Assembly: GCA_903960915.1 (NCBI GenBank)
Contig: CAJCCO010000090.1
Span: 1 to 64,000, forward strand
Direction: 5' to 3'
Source of the DNA: an uncultured beta proteobacterium
GTDB taxonomy: Bacteria > Pseudomonadota > Gammaproteobacteria > Burkholderiales > Burkholderiaceae_C
DNA: 64,000 nucleotides
Shown here: positions 36,068-44,476 of the stretch, piece by piece
Layout of the letters: the number at the start of each line of letters is the position of its first letter
Position numbering within the stretch: the stretch's first letter is position 1
Program-made: the position numbers and the translations under genes
The notes under the pieces: generated by a model
What the model was told of the DNA's origin: nothing
The model's database searches: none
The model's input: only the letters and a program-made list of their open reading frames with translations

Positions 36068-38176
36068 TCAATTCAGGTTGTATGCGGCATAGAAGTTCAC
36101 GTACTCACGGCCGGAAGGATCGCGTGCCCACAGGTGTAGTCCTGTCATGATGGCGAAGGTTGTGTAACCCGTGCTGCCCGATACGCAGTGCTTTTCACCG
36201 GATCCATTTGCGCAACTGATCGTGACCGTTCTTTTGGTCGAACCTACGGACTGTCCGTCACTGAATTGGGCCTTGGCACCACTTCCATCTGCGTTCGGGC
36301 CAGCTTTTCCGTATAACTTGACCTCAGTCGGTTTCAGGGCGCCGCTTGGCACTTCCCATGTGGGCGTGAGCAGATCGCTTGCTGGCAGCTTGGTGTAGCT
36401 GTTATTGCTTGGTGGTGTCGCAGTATTGGCCACAAAATTTGTCGTCAGGTAGCTCAGGCCAGCCGCATCCAGTTTGGACCAAGCCCGGGTACGCATCTCG
36501 GCAATGGTGTTAGCGCGGGCGCGGGTCTTGTAGGGCTGTGTGGCCAGCACGTTGTTGTTGCTGTCGTAGTATGTGAAGACCCATAGGCTTTGGTTGCCAT
36601 ATTTGCTGATCTGCTCTTCAGTGGCGTCCTCCGAGGTGAAAAATAGTCCGGTTTCCCGGGCTGCAGGATGGCTAGCGGTGGAGGTCGCATTCTCATACTC
36701 GCTGCGAATACGTACGAAGCTGGTACCGCTTGGCACCATGGTACTGATTGTTGAGGCTAGTGACCCGTCACTTTGCACCGGTTGCCGAGATGCATTGAGT
36801 TTGGGAAAATCCATGCCATCCGAGCCACGGATCATCGTCAGCGTTTTGTCCTTGGGCGTCGTGATCTTGACATAGGCAACACCACTTATCAGTGGTACCT
36901 TAAGGGCGTAGCCAGTGCTGTAATAGCTTGAAGGTACATCGTTGACAAAGGTTCGGATCTGTTGGTAGGCCGATACGCTGCCGCCGTAGGCGTACTCATT
37001 ACCGATCAGCTTGAGCTTGTCATCGGTATCTTTGCGCAACACAAAGGTGTCGTAGGTCTCATTGCCTGCACTGTCTTTCGACTTGTAGCCAGCCACGATG
37101 TCACCGTTCTCACGCGTGAATTCGTAACTGCCTTGGCTGAACTGCACGCCGGTGGCACTCTCCTTGAACAGGCTCCCGAAAGCGCCATTGCCACTGCCGT
37201 CGCGACCGACGGCATTCCCATTGCTCTTGAAGTTGCCTGGGTTGTTGCCAAAAAAAGCGGTCTTGCAGGCGTCGGCCACTACGTTCGCAGCGGTGCCTGT
37301 GGCTAGGTCGTTGTTGATGGCCGAATCAACACGGGTCGCAAGCGGCAAAGCGTAACAACGGGTCAGCTGTGCCAAAAAGGATGTGATCCGGTCAGCGGTA
37401 CCAGCGACAACCAGCTTGTTCTTGTCAATGCTAGGGAGAACGGCCACGGCGGTGGCTTGGTCAGCGCTGCTGAATTGAATCGAATCTGGTTGTGCACCAT
37501 CGGCCTGCTGTTGCTTGATACTGATCTCAATGTTGCTGGCCGTTGTGCTGGCCGGAATGACGGAGATTTTGATGGAGTCAAGCAAGCGGTCGTAACCCGC
37601 ACCATTGACTGTAAAACTGCCGGTAAGTGGGTTGGTGCCGTTCGTTTCCGTCGCAGTGAGGATCGGGCCAAGAAATTTCTGCACCTCATTGACCTTGTCG
37701 TTCACATTCGGGGCCGTCAGGATGGCGCGTTTTTCTGAGAGTTCTGCACTAAGCTTGCTGGGATCGCCCGACGGGCTCAACCTGGCTGCAATCAGGTTAG
37801 TGATGGGGGTGATATTGGCTGTGGCGGTGCTGCCTGTCACGCTGGCAATCACGCTGACCAATGATTCGCTGGCACCGTCTGCCCCGGGTCGTTTCGCTGT
37901 CAAGACAAAGGGTGCGGTGGCCTTCAGGGTTATGGCGTAAAAGCCATCTTTCCCAACGGCAGAACTCGTACCTACGATATCTCCAGTGCTGTCGGTGACA
38001 GTGACGATGGCATCTTCAAATGCGGCGCCGGTGGCAGCTATTCCAGATAGCACGGTCTCCGTGGAACCCCCCATTTCCCCACCAGGGGATGCTGTCGACC
38101 CACCCCCGCATCCATACAAACCCAACGCCACCGCGCTGGCCGTGCCCAGCATAAGCTGTTTCAAAATAATATTCAT
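36068..38176 (-). CDS. large putative outer-membrane lipoprotein of unknown function
   Basis: I do not recognise a named family for this 702-residue protein. The start at 38176 (MNIILKQLMLGTASAVALG) has a GGGAGT ribosome site and yields a lipoprotein signal with lipobox LYGC (Cys23), followed by a Gly/Ser-rich linker. Residues about 40-105 look like a beta-sandwich of the carboxypeptidase-regulatory type (GAAFEDAIVTVTDSTGDIVG, GFYAITLKA). The remainder is Ser/Thr/Asn-rich and probably extracellular or periplasmic. It is transcribed divergently from a two-component system. Its base composition appears less GC-rich than the flanking housekeeping genes. Confidence 0.82.
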   Translation of the reverse strand: MNIILKQLMLGTASAVALGLYGCGGGSTASPGGEMGGSTETVLSGIAATGAAFEDAIVTVTDSTGDIVGTSSAVGKDGFYAITLKATAPFVLTAKRPGADGASESLVSVIASVTGSTATANITPITNLIAARLSPSGDPSKLSAELSEKRAILTAPNVNDKVNEVQKFLGPILTATETNGTNPLTGSFTVNGAGYDRLLDSIKISVIPASTTASNIEISIKQQQADGAQPDSIQFSSADQATAVAVLPSIDKNKLVVAGTADRITSFLAQLTRCYALPLATRVDSAINNDLATGTAANVVADACKTAFFGNNPGNFKSNGNAVGRDGSGNGAFGSLFKESATGVQFSQGSYEFTRENGDIVAGYKSKDSAGNETYDTFVLRKDTDDKLKLIGNEYAYGGSVSAYQQIRTFVNDVPSSYYSTGYALKVPLISGVAYVKITTPKDKTLTMIRGSDGMDFPKLNASRQPVQSDGSLASTISTMVPSGTSFVRIRSEYENATSTASHPAARETGLFFTSEDATEEQISKYGNQSLWVFTYYDSNNNVLATQPYKTRARANTIAEMRTRAWSKLDAAGLSYLTTNFVANTATPPSNNSYTKLPASDLLTPTWEVPSGALKPTEVKLYGKAGPNADGSGAKAQFSDGQSVGSTKRTVTISCANGSGEKHCVSGSTGYTTFAIMTGLHLWARDPSGREYVNFYAAYNLN

Positions 38177-38307
38177 AAACACTCCCTGATTGATAGTTGA
38201 TTTCAGCCGTTCCACGCCGGCTTTGACGATTGGCATCGCTCTACTTTTGAAGACCGAGGAAGGTTAACCAGCCGCCTAAACGTTGGCCATCCCCTGAACA
38301 TGGGAGC

Positions 38308-38332
38308 GCGCCTTGTCATTTGTCCAAGGCGC
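38308..38332. promoter_or_regulatory. inverted repeat in the divergent lipoprotein/response-regulator region
   Basis: GCGCCTTG (38308-38315) and CAAGGCGC (38325-38332) form a perfect 8-bp inverted repeat with a nine-base spacer. It lies between the divergent lipoprotein gene and the LuxR-type regulator, 47 bases before the regulator start. A binding site for the adjacent regulator is plausible, but this is inference from position only. Confidence 0.4.
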
Positions 38333-38378
38333 TGCGCTATGCTTGACTGCAATAAAAAATATTCAAGGGAGGGTGCGC

Positions 38379-39065
38379 ATGTGGCACGTTTTGGTGGTCG
38401 AGGACGACCCGGACATGAGAAATTTCTTCTCGGCTAGCGTCACGCGTTGTGCCGATTTGCAGCTGAGTGCTAGCGTTGGCAGTGTGGCGCAAGCCATCGC
38501 CTGGCTTGATGCGCATGGCCAGGCGGTGGACGTCCTTCTGGTGGATTTGGGGCTCCCTGACGGCAGCGGACTTGACGTGATTCGCCATGCCACACGCATC
38601 AACCTGACCTGTGAGTCGCTGGTGATTTCCATGTTTGGCGATGAAGACAATGTCTTGGCCAGCATAGAAGCTGGCGCCCTGGGGTACATCCATAAAGACT
38701 CCACCCCGGACGATATTGCCCAAACTATTTTGGACATGCGTGGCGGTGCCTCACCCATTTCGCCCATGATTGCACGCCGCGTGTTGGCCAAGTACCAGGC
38801 CGATCACCGTGAGCGTGCGCGTGAAAAGCTCAAGCAAACCCTCGACGCCAACACGGCACAGCATCTGCTAACGCCGCGTGAGCATGAGGTGCTGGACTTG
38901 ATTTCCCGGGGCTTCTCTTACGCCGAGGTAGCTCGCCTCCAGGGCCTGAGCATGCACACCGTGCAATCACACATCAAGAATCTATACGGCAAACTGGCTG
39001 TGCATTCCAAGAGCGAAGCGGTGTTTGAGGGTACCCGTATGGGGCTGCTCAAAGTGCGTTTTTGA
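38379..39065 (+). CDS. LuxR/NarL-family response regulator
   Basis: The start at 38379 (MWHVLVVEDDPDM) follows AGGGAGGG and gives 228 residues. The receiver domain (about 1-120) has the acidic pocket Glu8-Asp9-Asp10, phospho-acceptor Asp56 (LLVDLGLPDGSG), Ser84 and Lys106 (YIHKDS). A C-terminal LuxR helix-turn-helix (about 165-228) contains LTPREHEVLDLISRGFSYAEVARLQGLS and HTVQSHIKNLYGKL. The stop overlaps the histidine kinase start by one base (TGATG), so the two form a two-component pair. The targets are unknown; the divergent lipoprotein gene is a candidate. Confidence 0.9.
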   Translation: MWHVLVVEDDPDMRNFFSASVTRCADLQLSASVGSVAQAIAWLDAHGQAVDVLLVDLGLPDGSGLDVIRHATRINLTCESLVISMFGDEDNVLASIEAGALGYIHKDSTPDDIAQTILDMRGGASPISPMIARRVLAKYQADHRERAREKLKQTLDANTAQHLLTPREHEVLDLISRGFSYAEVARLQGLSMHTVQSHIKNLYGKLAVHSKSEAVFEGTRMGLLKVRF

Positions 39066-40945
39066 TGAGGTGCCTACGTTTTTTTCTGAGTTGCTCATGG
39101 CGACTCTTATGGCTTGCTTTGCTGCTGCCAACGCTTGCACCGGCACAAGTTTTGGTGCTGCGCAGTGCGCAGGCCGAGATCACAGTGGACGGGGCAACTA
39201 CGCAGAAATTTGTGACCTTGCCATTTCTTTGGGAGCGCGAAATAGGTCTGCAGTCAGGCCGCTCGGTTTTTGACATTAATTTTTTACTGGAGCCAACGCC
39301 AGAACATCGTTATGCCATGTCCTTACCGCGCCTGGCTAACGGGTACGAAATCTCGCTCAATGGTGTGTTGCTAGACCGATTTGGAGATACCTCGCAGCAC
39401 TATTTGTCAGACGCCAAACTGCCGCGTTTGCTGGTGATTCCGCCAGGTGTTCTGGGTGTTAAAAATAACTTACATATTGTTCTTCGCAGTGACTCAGGAC
39501 GTCAAAGTGCACTGGCGGCAATTACGGTTGGACCGCTGGAGCAAGTTGAAGCTGCGCACCATTCGCTGTGGCTGTGGCGGGTGTGGGGTCGGCAGATGGT
39601 GGCATTGTTCAGTGCCGTAATAGCGTTGATCGGTTTAGTGTTGTGGATATCACAAACCACTGACGCACCTGACGGCACACTATGGCGCGATCGCATTTAT
39701 CTCTATGGCTGGCTTGCCGAGTTGTTCTGGACTTTTCGCGTTGCCGATTCTGTTCTGGAAAGTCCCGCGTTTACTTTGATATGGTGGACCGTGATGTCGT
39801 CTCTGGCGCTAGGGGCCTGGGGCTGCCTGACTATCTTGTTTTGTATGGAGGCCATTGGCTGGGGCAGGGCGCCCGCAATGCGAGCGGTACGGGTCTGGTT
39901 GGGCCTGTTGATGGTGTGCGGATTGATGGCCGCTCCAGCGGGGTGGGTTTATGGCCGACCACTGGTGCTCACGCTATGGTATGGCGCGCTGGGCACGACC
40001 TTTCTAGTGTTTGGCCTTGCCATGGCGGGGGCTTCCCTACGACGCGGTGCTGCGCTTAACTTGCGGTTGCTGTCATTTGCCGTTCTGTTCAATGTGCTCA
40101 TCGGCATGATTGACCTGTACCGATTGCGCATTTCTCCCTCAACCGAGGGCAGTACCAGCTTGTATTTTTCCTCGGTGCTGTTCGGCCTGGTTGCGGGGTT
40201 CATTGTCATCATGCGCTTTCGCACTGCAAGCCAGCAGGCGCGTAATTCGACACGCAACCTTAACGAAATCGTGCGTCAGCGGGAAGCTGAATTGCACCAT
40301 AGCTACCAACAATTAGAGCAAATGGCGCGTGAGCAAGAGCGTGCCACTGAGCGCACGCGCATCTTGCGCGACATGCATGACGGGGTGGGGGCTCACCTGA
40401 GCACGGCTATTCGCCAACTGGAGTTTGGCCAGGCCAGTCGGACTGAGGTACTGCACACGCTGCACGACTCTATGGACCAGCTCAAACTCACCATTGACGC
40501 CATGAACCTGCCCCCAGGTGATCTGACCGCCTTGCTGGCCAATCTGCGCTACCGGCTGGAACCCCGTTTAAAAACGGCGGGCATTGAGTTGCTGTGGGGT
40601 GTGCAGCAAGTGCCGCTACTGCCCTGGCTCGACGCTGCGGCCATGCGGCATGTGCAGTTCATTGTTTTTGAGGTCATCTCCAACGCCTTGCAGCACGCGC
40701 GCGCAACCCGCTTGGGCATTGAGCTGTGTGGCACACCGGAGGGTGGGGCACGGTTGAAGATGACGGACAACGGCTGCGGCTTTGACCTTCATAACGTCAA
40801 ACTCCAGGGCCTGAGCTCTCTGCGCTCGCGCGCCAAGGCGCTTAAAGTGCAGCTGCACTTAAGCAGCGTTCCAGGCCAAACCGTAGTGCAGATCAGTTGG
40901 TCTTTACCTGGCCAGCCCGCGGCCTTGGATGCGGGTGAATATTGA
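39065..40945 (+). CDS. 7TM-sensor histidine kinase (HisKA_3 type)
   Basis: This 626-residue membrane kinase begins with a signal peptide (about 1-28) and has a periplasmic beta-rich sensor region (about 29-165) like 7TMR-DISMED2. Seven hydrophobic helices (about 178-385) follow, then a coiled coil and the kinase core. The HisKA_3 phospho-acceptor is His438 in RDMHDGVGAHLS. The ATPase domain shows EVISNALQHARA (N box) and MTDNGCGFD (G1). It is the cognate kinase of the response regulator immediately upstream. The ligand is unknown; the DISM architecture suggests binding of a small extracellular molecule. Confidence 0.9.
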   Translation: MRCLRFFLSCSWRLLWLALLLPTLAPAQVLVLRSAQAEITVDGATTQKFVTLPFLWEREIGLQSGRSVFDINFLLEPTPEHRYAMSLPRLANGYEISLNGVLLDRFGDTSQHYLSDAKLPRLLVIPPGVLGVKNNLHIVLRSDSGRQSALAAITVGPLEQVEAAHHSLWLWRVWGRQMVALFSAVIALIGLVLWISQTTDAPDGTLWRDRIYLYGWLAELFWTFRVADSVLESPAFTLIWWTVMSSLALGAWGCLTILFCMEAIGWGRAPAMRAVRVWLGLLMVCGLMAAPAGWVYGRPLVLTLWYGALGTTFLVFGLAMAGASLRRGAALNLRLLSFAVLFNVLIGMIDLYRLRISPSTEGSTSLYFSSVLFGLVAGFIVIMRFRTASQQARNSTRNLNEIVRQREAELHHSYQQLEQMAREQERATERTRILRDMHDGVGAHLSTAIRQLEFGQASRTEVLHTLHDSMDQLKLTIDAMNLPPGDLTALLANLRYRLEPRLKTAGIELLWGVQQVPLLPWLDAAAMRHVQFIVFEVISNALQHARATRLGIELCGTPEGGARLKMTDNGCGFDLHNVKLQGLSSLRSRAKALKVQLHLSSVPGQTVVQISWSLPGQPAALDAGEY

Positions 40946-40948
40946 GTG

Positions 40949-41368
40949 TTAACCGCCCGGCTTGGCTGGGCTAGCTGGTGCAGCAGGCCGGTACAGGGCG
41001 CAGATTTTGTTGCCGTCTGGGTCGCGCAGATAGGCCAGGTAGAGTTTGCCTACCGAGCCTTCGCGCCAGCCGGGCGGACCTTCGCAGGTGGTGCCGCCGT
41101 TGGCAACGCCTGCGGCGTGAAAAGCGTCTGCCTGCTCGGGGCTGGTCATGGTAAAGCCAATGGTGCCGCCGTTGCCGTGCGTAGCCGCCTCGCCATTGAG
41201 GGGGGTGGTGATGCCAAACGAGCCGGTGGCGGTGCGGTAAAAGTAGCGGCTCGCCAAGCCACTTTGGTTGTAAACCCCGGGCTTGATACCCAAGGTACCC
41301 AGGAGCGCGTCGTAAAACGTGCGCGAAGCCTCTAAATTATTAGACCCAAGAATGACGTGACTGAACAT
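40949..41368 (-). CDS. VOC-family (glyoxalase/dioxygenase fold) protein
   Basis: The 139-residue protein has a single vicinal-oxygen-chelate domain made of two beta-alpha-beta-beta-beta modules. MFSHVILGSNNLEASRTFYDALLG opens the first, and YLAYLRDPDGNKICALYRP closes the second. Candidate metal ligands are His4 and the Glu/Asp near the C-terminus, although the ligand set is not clear enough to name an enzyme. Proteins of this length include glyoxalase I-like and antibiotic-resistance-like members. It is convergent with the histidine kinase gene, three bases away. Confidence 0.82.
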   Translation of the reverse strand: MFSHVILGSNNLEASRTFYDALLGTLGIKPGVYNQSGLASRYFYRTATGSFGITTPLNGEAATHGNGGTIGFTMTSPEQADAFHAAGVANGGTTCEGPPGWREGSVGKLYLAYLRDPDGNKICALYRPAAPASPAKPGG

Positions 41369-41564
41369 GCGAATCTCCTAGTTTGACTTGTGTTGCTCTT
41401 GTGTTGCTCTTGCGTAGCTTATGGAGCGGGCCGATGGTACGGCAAGCGCGCAAGGGCTGGCGTCGCTCAGGTTGCTCAAATCTCAGGGTGCTCAATTGCG
41501 GGTGCTGAAACGCAGAGTTGGTGGTGTTTAGGACAAGCGCCTCCAAGTCAAGCGCCAAAAATAT

Positions 41565-41592
41565 TTGGTGAGTAGCACTAAAGTGCTACGAT
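41565..41592 (+). promoter_or_regulatory. toxin-antitoxin promoter with embedded palindromic operator
   Basis: A -35-like TTGGTG (41565-41570) and -10-like TACGAT (41587-41592) are 16 bases apart. Between them, GTAGCACT (41572-41579) and AGTGCTAC (41582-41589) form a perfect 8-bp palindrome with a two-base spacer, overlapping the -10. This is the layout expected for autorepression by the ribbon-helix-helix antitoxin encoded 25 bases downstream. AGGAG at 41604-41608 is its ribosome site. Confidence 0.7.
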
Positions 41593-41616
41593 TTAACACC
41601 CCTAGGAGAGCGCTGT

Positions 41617-41901
41617 ATGTCCACAACCACCATCAGAATTGAAGACGATCTCAAAGCCCGCATCGCCGCCGCCGCCCAGCATGCTGGCAAAACTGCCCAT
41701 GCGTTCATTCTGGACGCTATCTCCCAAACCGTCGAACAAGTAGAGATGGACAATGCGTTTAATGCAGTGGCCGACCAGCGCTGGGGCACCATTCAGGCCA
41801 GCGGCAAAACTGTGTCGTGGGATGACGCAAAAGCTTACCTCGCCGCGCGGGCGAATGGCGAGCCAGCCCGTAAGCCCACCGCCCGCAAAATGGTCAAGTG
41901 A
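41617..41901 (+). CDS. ribbon-helix-helix antitoxin
   Basis: The 94-residue protein starts with a CopG/ParD-like ribbon-helix-helix domain (STTTIRIEDDLKARIAAAAQHAGKTAHAFILDAI). A more variable C-terminal tail (about 50-94) is expected to bind and neutralise the toxin. Its four-base overlap with the ParE-like gene and the palindromic operator upstream make a type II toxin-antitoxin module the best explanation. The exact subfamily (ParD- versus RelB-like) cannot be fixed by eye. Confidence 0.85.
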   Translation: MSTTTIRIEDDLKARIAAAAQHAGKTAHAFILDAISQTVEQVEMDNAFNAVADQRWGTIQASGKTVSWDDAKAYLAARANGEPARKPTARKMVK

Positions 41902-42215
41902 ATCAGCGCATGACTCGCATTGAGTTGGCCCCAGAGGTCTTTGACGACTTTGATCGCTTCTTTGAACACATCGCCCAGTTTGACGCAGACTCTGCGCCCC
42001 AGCGAATTGGCGGCATTCTGGAAGCCATACAAATACTGACCCACAGCCCTCTGATTGGGCGGCCAGTGAAAGGTGGAAAACGCGAACTCGTCATTGGCCG
42101 CGCTGCGCGTGGTTATGTCGCGCTTTACTGCTATTTGGCTGAGATTGACACAGTGTTTGTGTTGGCTGTGCGGGCGCAACGGGAGGATGGGTTTAAGCGC
42201 GAAAAAGGGGTGTAG
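41898..42215 (+). CDS. ParE/RelE-superfamily toxin
   Basis: The 105-residue basic protein has the compact ParE/RelE fold signature: LAPEVFDDFDRFFEHIAQFD in the N-terminal helical hairpin, then HSPLIGRPVKGGKRELVIGR and GYVALYCYLAEIDTVFVLAVRAQRE in the beta sheet. ParE members poison gyrase and RelE members cleave mRNA; the sequence does not decide which applies. The GTG start overlaps the antitoxin stop (GTGA), so synthesis is likely coupled. Confidence 0.85.
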   Translation: MNQRMTRIELAPEVFDDFDRFFEHIAQFDADSAPQRIGGILEAIQILTHSPLIGRPVKGGKRELVIGRAARGYVALYCYLAEIDTVFVLAVRAQREDGFKREKGV

Positions 42216-42238
42216 CGTGGGTGAGGTTGGCGCTAGAA

Positions 42239-42255
42239 GCTATCAAATAAATAGC
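42239..42255. repeat. short AT-rich palindromic intergenic element
   Basis: GCTAT (42239-42243) and ATAGC (42251-42255) flank an AT-rich AAATAA centre in an otherwise GC-rich gap between the toxin gene and rodA. The surrounding CGCTAGAAGCTATCAAATAA resembles a short dispersed intergenic repeat that I recall from Comamonadaceae genomes. Only one clear copy is visible here, so the repeat status is unproven. Confidence 0.3.
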
Positions 42256-42390
42256 GAATGGGTATTTGGGCGCCAAGCCACATGAGCTGCTGCGGCGCCT
42301 ATTTGCCGCATGCGTCCCCTAAAGAGTGCCAAAGACCAACGCACCCCACCCCACCGGCCCCCGCGCGGGCTTGGCGAGATAATCCCCCGC

Positions 42391-43545
42391 ATGGCTCAAC
42401 AATTCGGAAAAATTCATCTTTGGCGGCGCGTGTCGCCCTGGCTGGCGGGGTTTGACGGCCCGTTGGCGTTTGCGGTGTTTTTGCTGGCCTGCGTGGGCTT
42501 GCTGACCATGTATTCGTCGGGCTACGACCACGGCACCCGCTTTGAGGACCATGCCCGCAACATGCTGCTGGCCGGTTTTATTATGTTTGTGGTGGCGCAG
42601 GTGCCGCCGCAGCGGCTGATGCAGGTGGCGGTGCCGCTGTATGTTTTGGGAGTGGCGCTGTTGATTGCGGTGGCGGTGTTTGGCGTGACCAAAAAAGGGG
42701 CGCGGCGCTGGCTCAATGTGGGCATCATCATTCAGCCCAGCGAGCTCTTGAAAATTGCGGTGCCGATGATGCTGGCCTGGTGGTTTCAAAAGCGTGAAGG
42801 GCAGTTGCGGCCCTTTGACTTTGTGGTGGGTCTGCTGCTGCTGGCCTTGCCCATTGCCCTGATCGTTCGACAGCCCGACCTGGGCACCGCCATTTTGGTG
42901 TTGTCGGCGGGGTTGTCGGTGATCTTTTTTGCCGGTTTGTCCTGGAAATGGATTGCACCACCGGTGATTTTGGGGTTTCTGGGGGTGGCGCTGGTGGTTG
43001 GTTTTGAGCCGCAGTTGTGCGCAGACGGTGTGCGCTGGCCGGTTTTGCACGACTACCAGCAGCAGCGCATTTGCACCTTGCTGGACCCGGCGCGCGACCC
43101 GCTGGGCAAGGGTTTTCACATCATCCAGGGCATGATTGCCATTGGCTCAGGCGGCTTTTGGGGCAAGGGTTTCATGCAGGGCACGCAGACCCACCTGGAG
43201 TTCATTCCCGAGCGCACCACCGACTTTATTTTTGCCGCTTTCTCTGAGGAGTTTGGCCTGCTGGGTAATTTGCTGCTGATTGCCGGCTTTGTGTTTTTGG
43301 TGCTGCGCGGCTTGACGATTGCATTGGAGGCGCCGTCGCTGTTTTCGCGCTTGCTGGCGGGCAGCATCACGCTGATTTTTTTCACCTACGCTTTTGTCAA
43401 CATGGGCATGGTGAGCGGTATTTTGCCGGTGGTGGGCGTGCCGCTGCCTTTCATTAGTTACGGCGGTACTGCCATGGTGACGTTGGGGCTGGGGCTGGGT
43501 ATTTTGATGTCCATCGCCAAGTCCAAGCGGCTGGTGCAAACCTGA
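42391..43545 (+). CDS. rodA: SEDS peptidoglycan glycosyltransferase RodA
   Basis: RodA polymerises lateral-wall glycan with a class B PBP in the elongasome. A start at 42391 (MAQQFGKIHLWRRVSPWL) gives 384 residues with about ten membrane helices. Upstream in-frame codons encode a Pro/Arg-rich stretch unlike the family. Motifs are GARRWLNVGIIIQPSELLKIA, RQPDLGTAILVLSAG, IPERTTDFIFAAFSEEFG and PLPFISYGGTAMVTLG. It differs clearly from FtsW in the dcw cluster. Its stop overlaps the next gene by one base (TGATG). Confidence 0.95.
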   Translation: MAQQFGKIHLWRRVSPWLAGFDGPLAFAVFLLACVGLLTMYSSGYDHGTRFEDHARNMLLAGFIMFVVAQVPPQRLMQVAVPLYVLGVALLIAVAVFGVTKKGARRWLNVGIIIQPSELLKIAVPMMLAWWFQKREGQLRPFDFVVGLLLLALPIALIVRQPDLGTAILVLSAGLSVIFFAGLSWKWIAPPVILGFLGVALVVGFEPQLCADGVRWPVLHDYQQQRICTLLDPARDPLGKGFHIIQGMIAIGSGGFWGKGFMQGTQTHLEFIPERTTDFIFAAFSEEFGLLGNLLLIAGFVFLVLRGLTIALEAPSLFSRLLAGSITLIFFTYAFVNMGMVSGILPVVGVPLPFISYGGTAMVTLGLGLGILMSIAKSKRLVQT

Positions 43546-44432
43546 TGGCCGCCACTGAGAAATTTGCCGTGGCTATTGTGGGGGTGGGCAATATGGGCGC
43601 GGGCATGGCCACGCGTTTGCTGTCCCTGGGATGGTCGCTTCATGTGCATGATGTGGACGCCGCCCGAATGAGCGCCTTGGCCGGCTTGGGGGCGCAACCG
43701 GCGGCGAGCGCTGCGCAGGCCGTGCAGCAGGCCCAGGCGCTGATTGTGTGCGTGGTGGACGCCGCGCAGTCTGCCGAGGTGCTGTTTGGCGCGCAAGGCG
43801 CCGCACCCGCCATGCAGCCCGGCCAGTTGGTGATGCTGTGCCCCACGCTGGCGCCGGAAGAAACGCAGGCCTTGGCCAGCCGCTTGGCCGAGCACGGCCT
43901 GCTGGTGCTGGATGCCCCGATGTCGGGTGGCCCGCTGCGCGCCCGCGATGGCAGCATGAGTTTGATGGTGGCCGGGGCCGATCAAGCTTTTACGCAATAC
44001 GGCGCGCTGCTGAACGCGCTGTCTTCCAAGGTGTTTCGCATCAGCGAGCGGGTGGGGGATGGCTCGCGCACTAAGCTGGTCAACAACCTGCTGGCGGGTA
44101 TCAACCTGGTGGGCGCGGCCGAAGCCCTGGCCCTGGCACAGCGCCTGGGGCTGGACCCGGCGCAGACGCTGGGGGTGATTGAGCAGTCCAGCGGGCAAAG
44201 CTGGATTGGCTCCGACCGCATGCAGCGGGCCCTGGCGGGCGATTGGGCGCCCCGTGCGCGCATGGCCCTGCTGGAGAAAGATACCTGCCTGGCCGTGCAA
44301 GCGGCACAGGGCGTGGGGTTTGAAGGTCCCTTGGGTCTTGCCACCCGCGATGTCTTTGCCCAGGCCAGTGCCGCAGGCCTGCAAGACCTGGACGATGCGG
44401 CGCTGTTGACGTGGTTGCAGCGCCCGACTTGA
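43545..44432 (+). CDS. NAD(P)-dependent beta-hydroxyacid dehydrogenase family protein
   Basis: The 295-residue protein belongs to the 3-hydroxyisobutyrate/tartronate semialdehyde dehydrogenase family. It has the Rossmann motif VAIVGVGNMGAGMATRLL and the substrate-binding DAPMSGGPLRARDGSMSLMVAG. The catalytic-Lys helix reads GSRTKLVNNLLAGINLVGAAEALALA (the Lys in TKLVNNLL). The true substrate among hydroxyacids cannot be told from sequence. The start shares one base with the rodA stop, which suggests coupling without implying a shared pathway. Confidence 0.88.
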   Translation: MAATEKFAVAIVGVGNMGAGMATRLLSLGWSLHVHDVDAARMSALAGLGAQPAASAAQAVQQAQALIVCVVDAAQSAEVLFGAQGAAPAMQPGQLVMLCPTLAPEETQALASRLAEHGLLVLDAPMSGGPLRARDGSMSLMVAGADQAFTQYGALLNALSSKVFRISERVGDGSRTKLVNNLLAGINLVGAAEALALAQRLGLDPAQTLGVIEQSSGQSWIGSDRMQRALAGDWAPRARMALLEKDTCLAVQAAQGVGFEGPLGLATRDVFAQASAAGLQDLDDAALLTWLQRPT

Positions 44433-44476
44433 CCTTGTTGGACTGACGGGGTCCATGACGTGCCTAAAATGGCTGC

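Noticed and set aside
41387-41412. Tandem CTTGTGTTGCTC repeat upstream of the VOC gene.
   Set aside because: Only two copies of 12 bases with no dyad or known motif; too little to assign a role.
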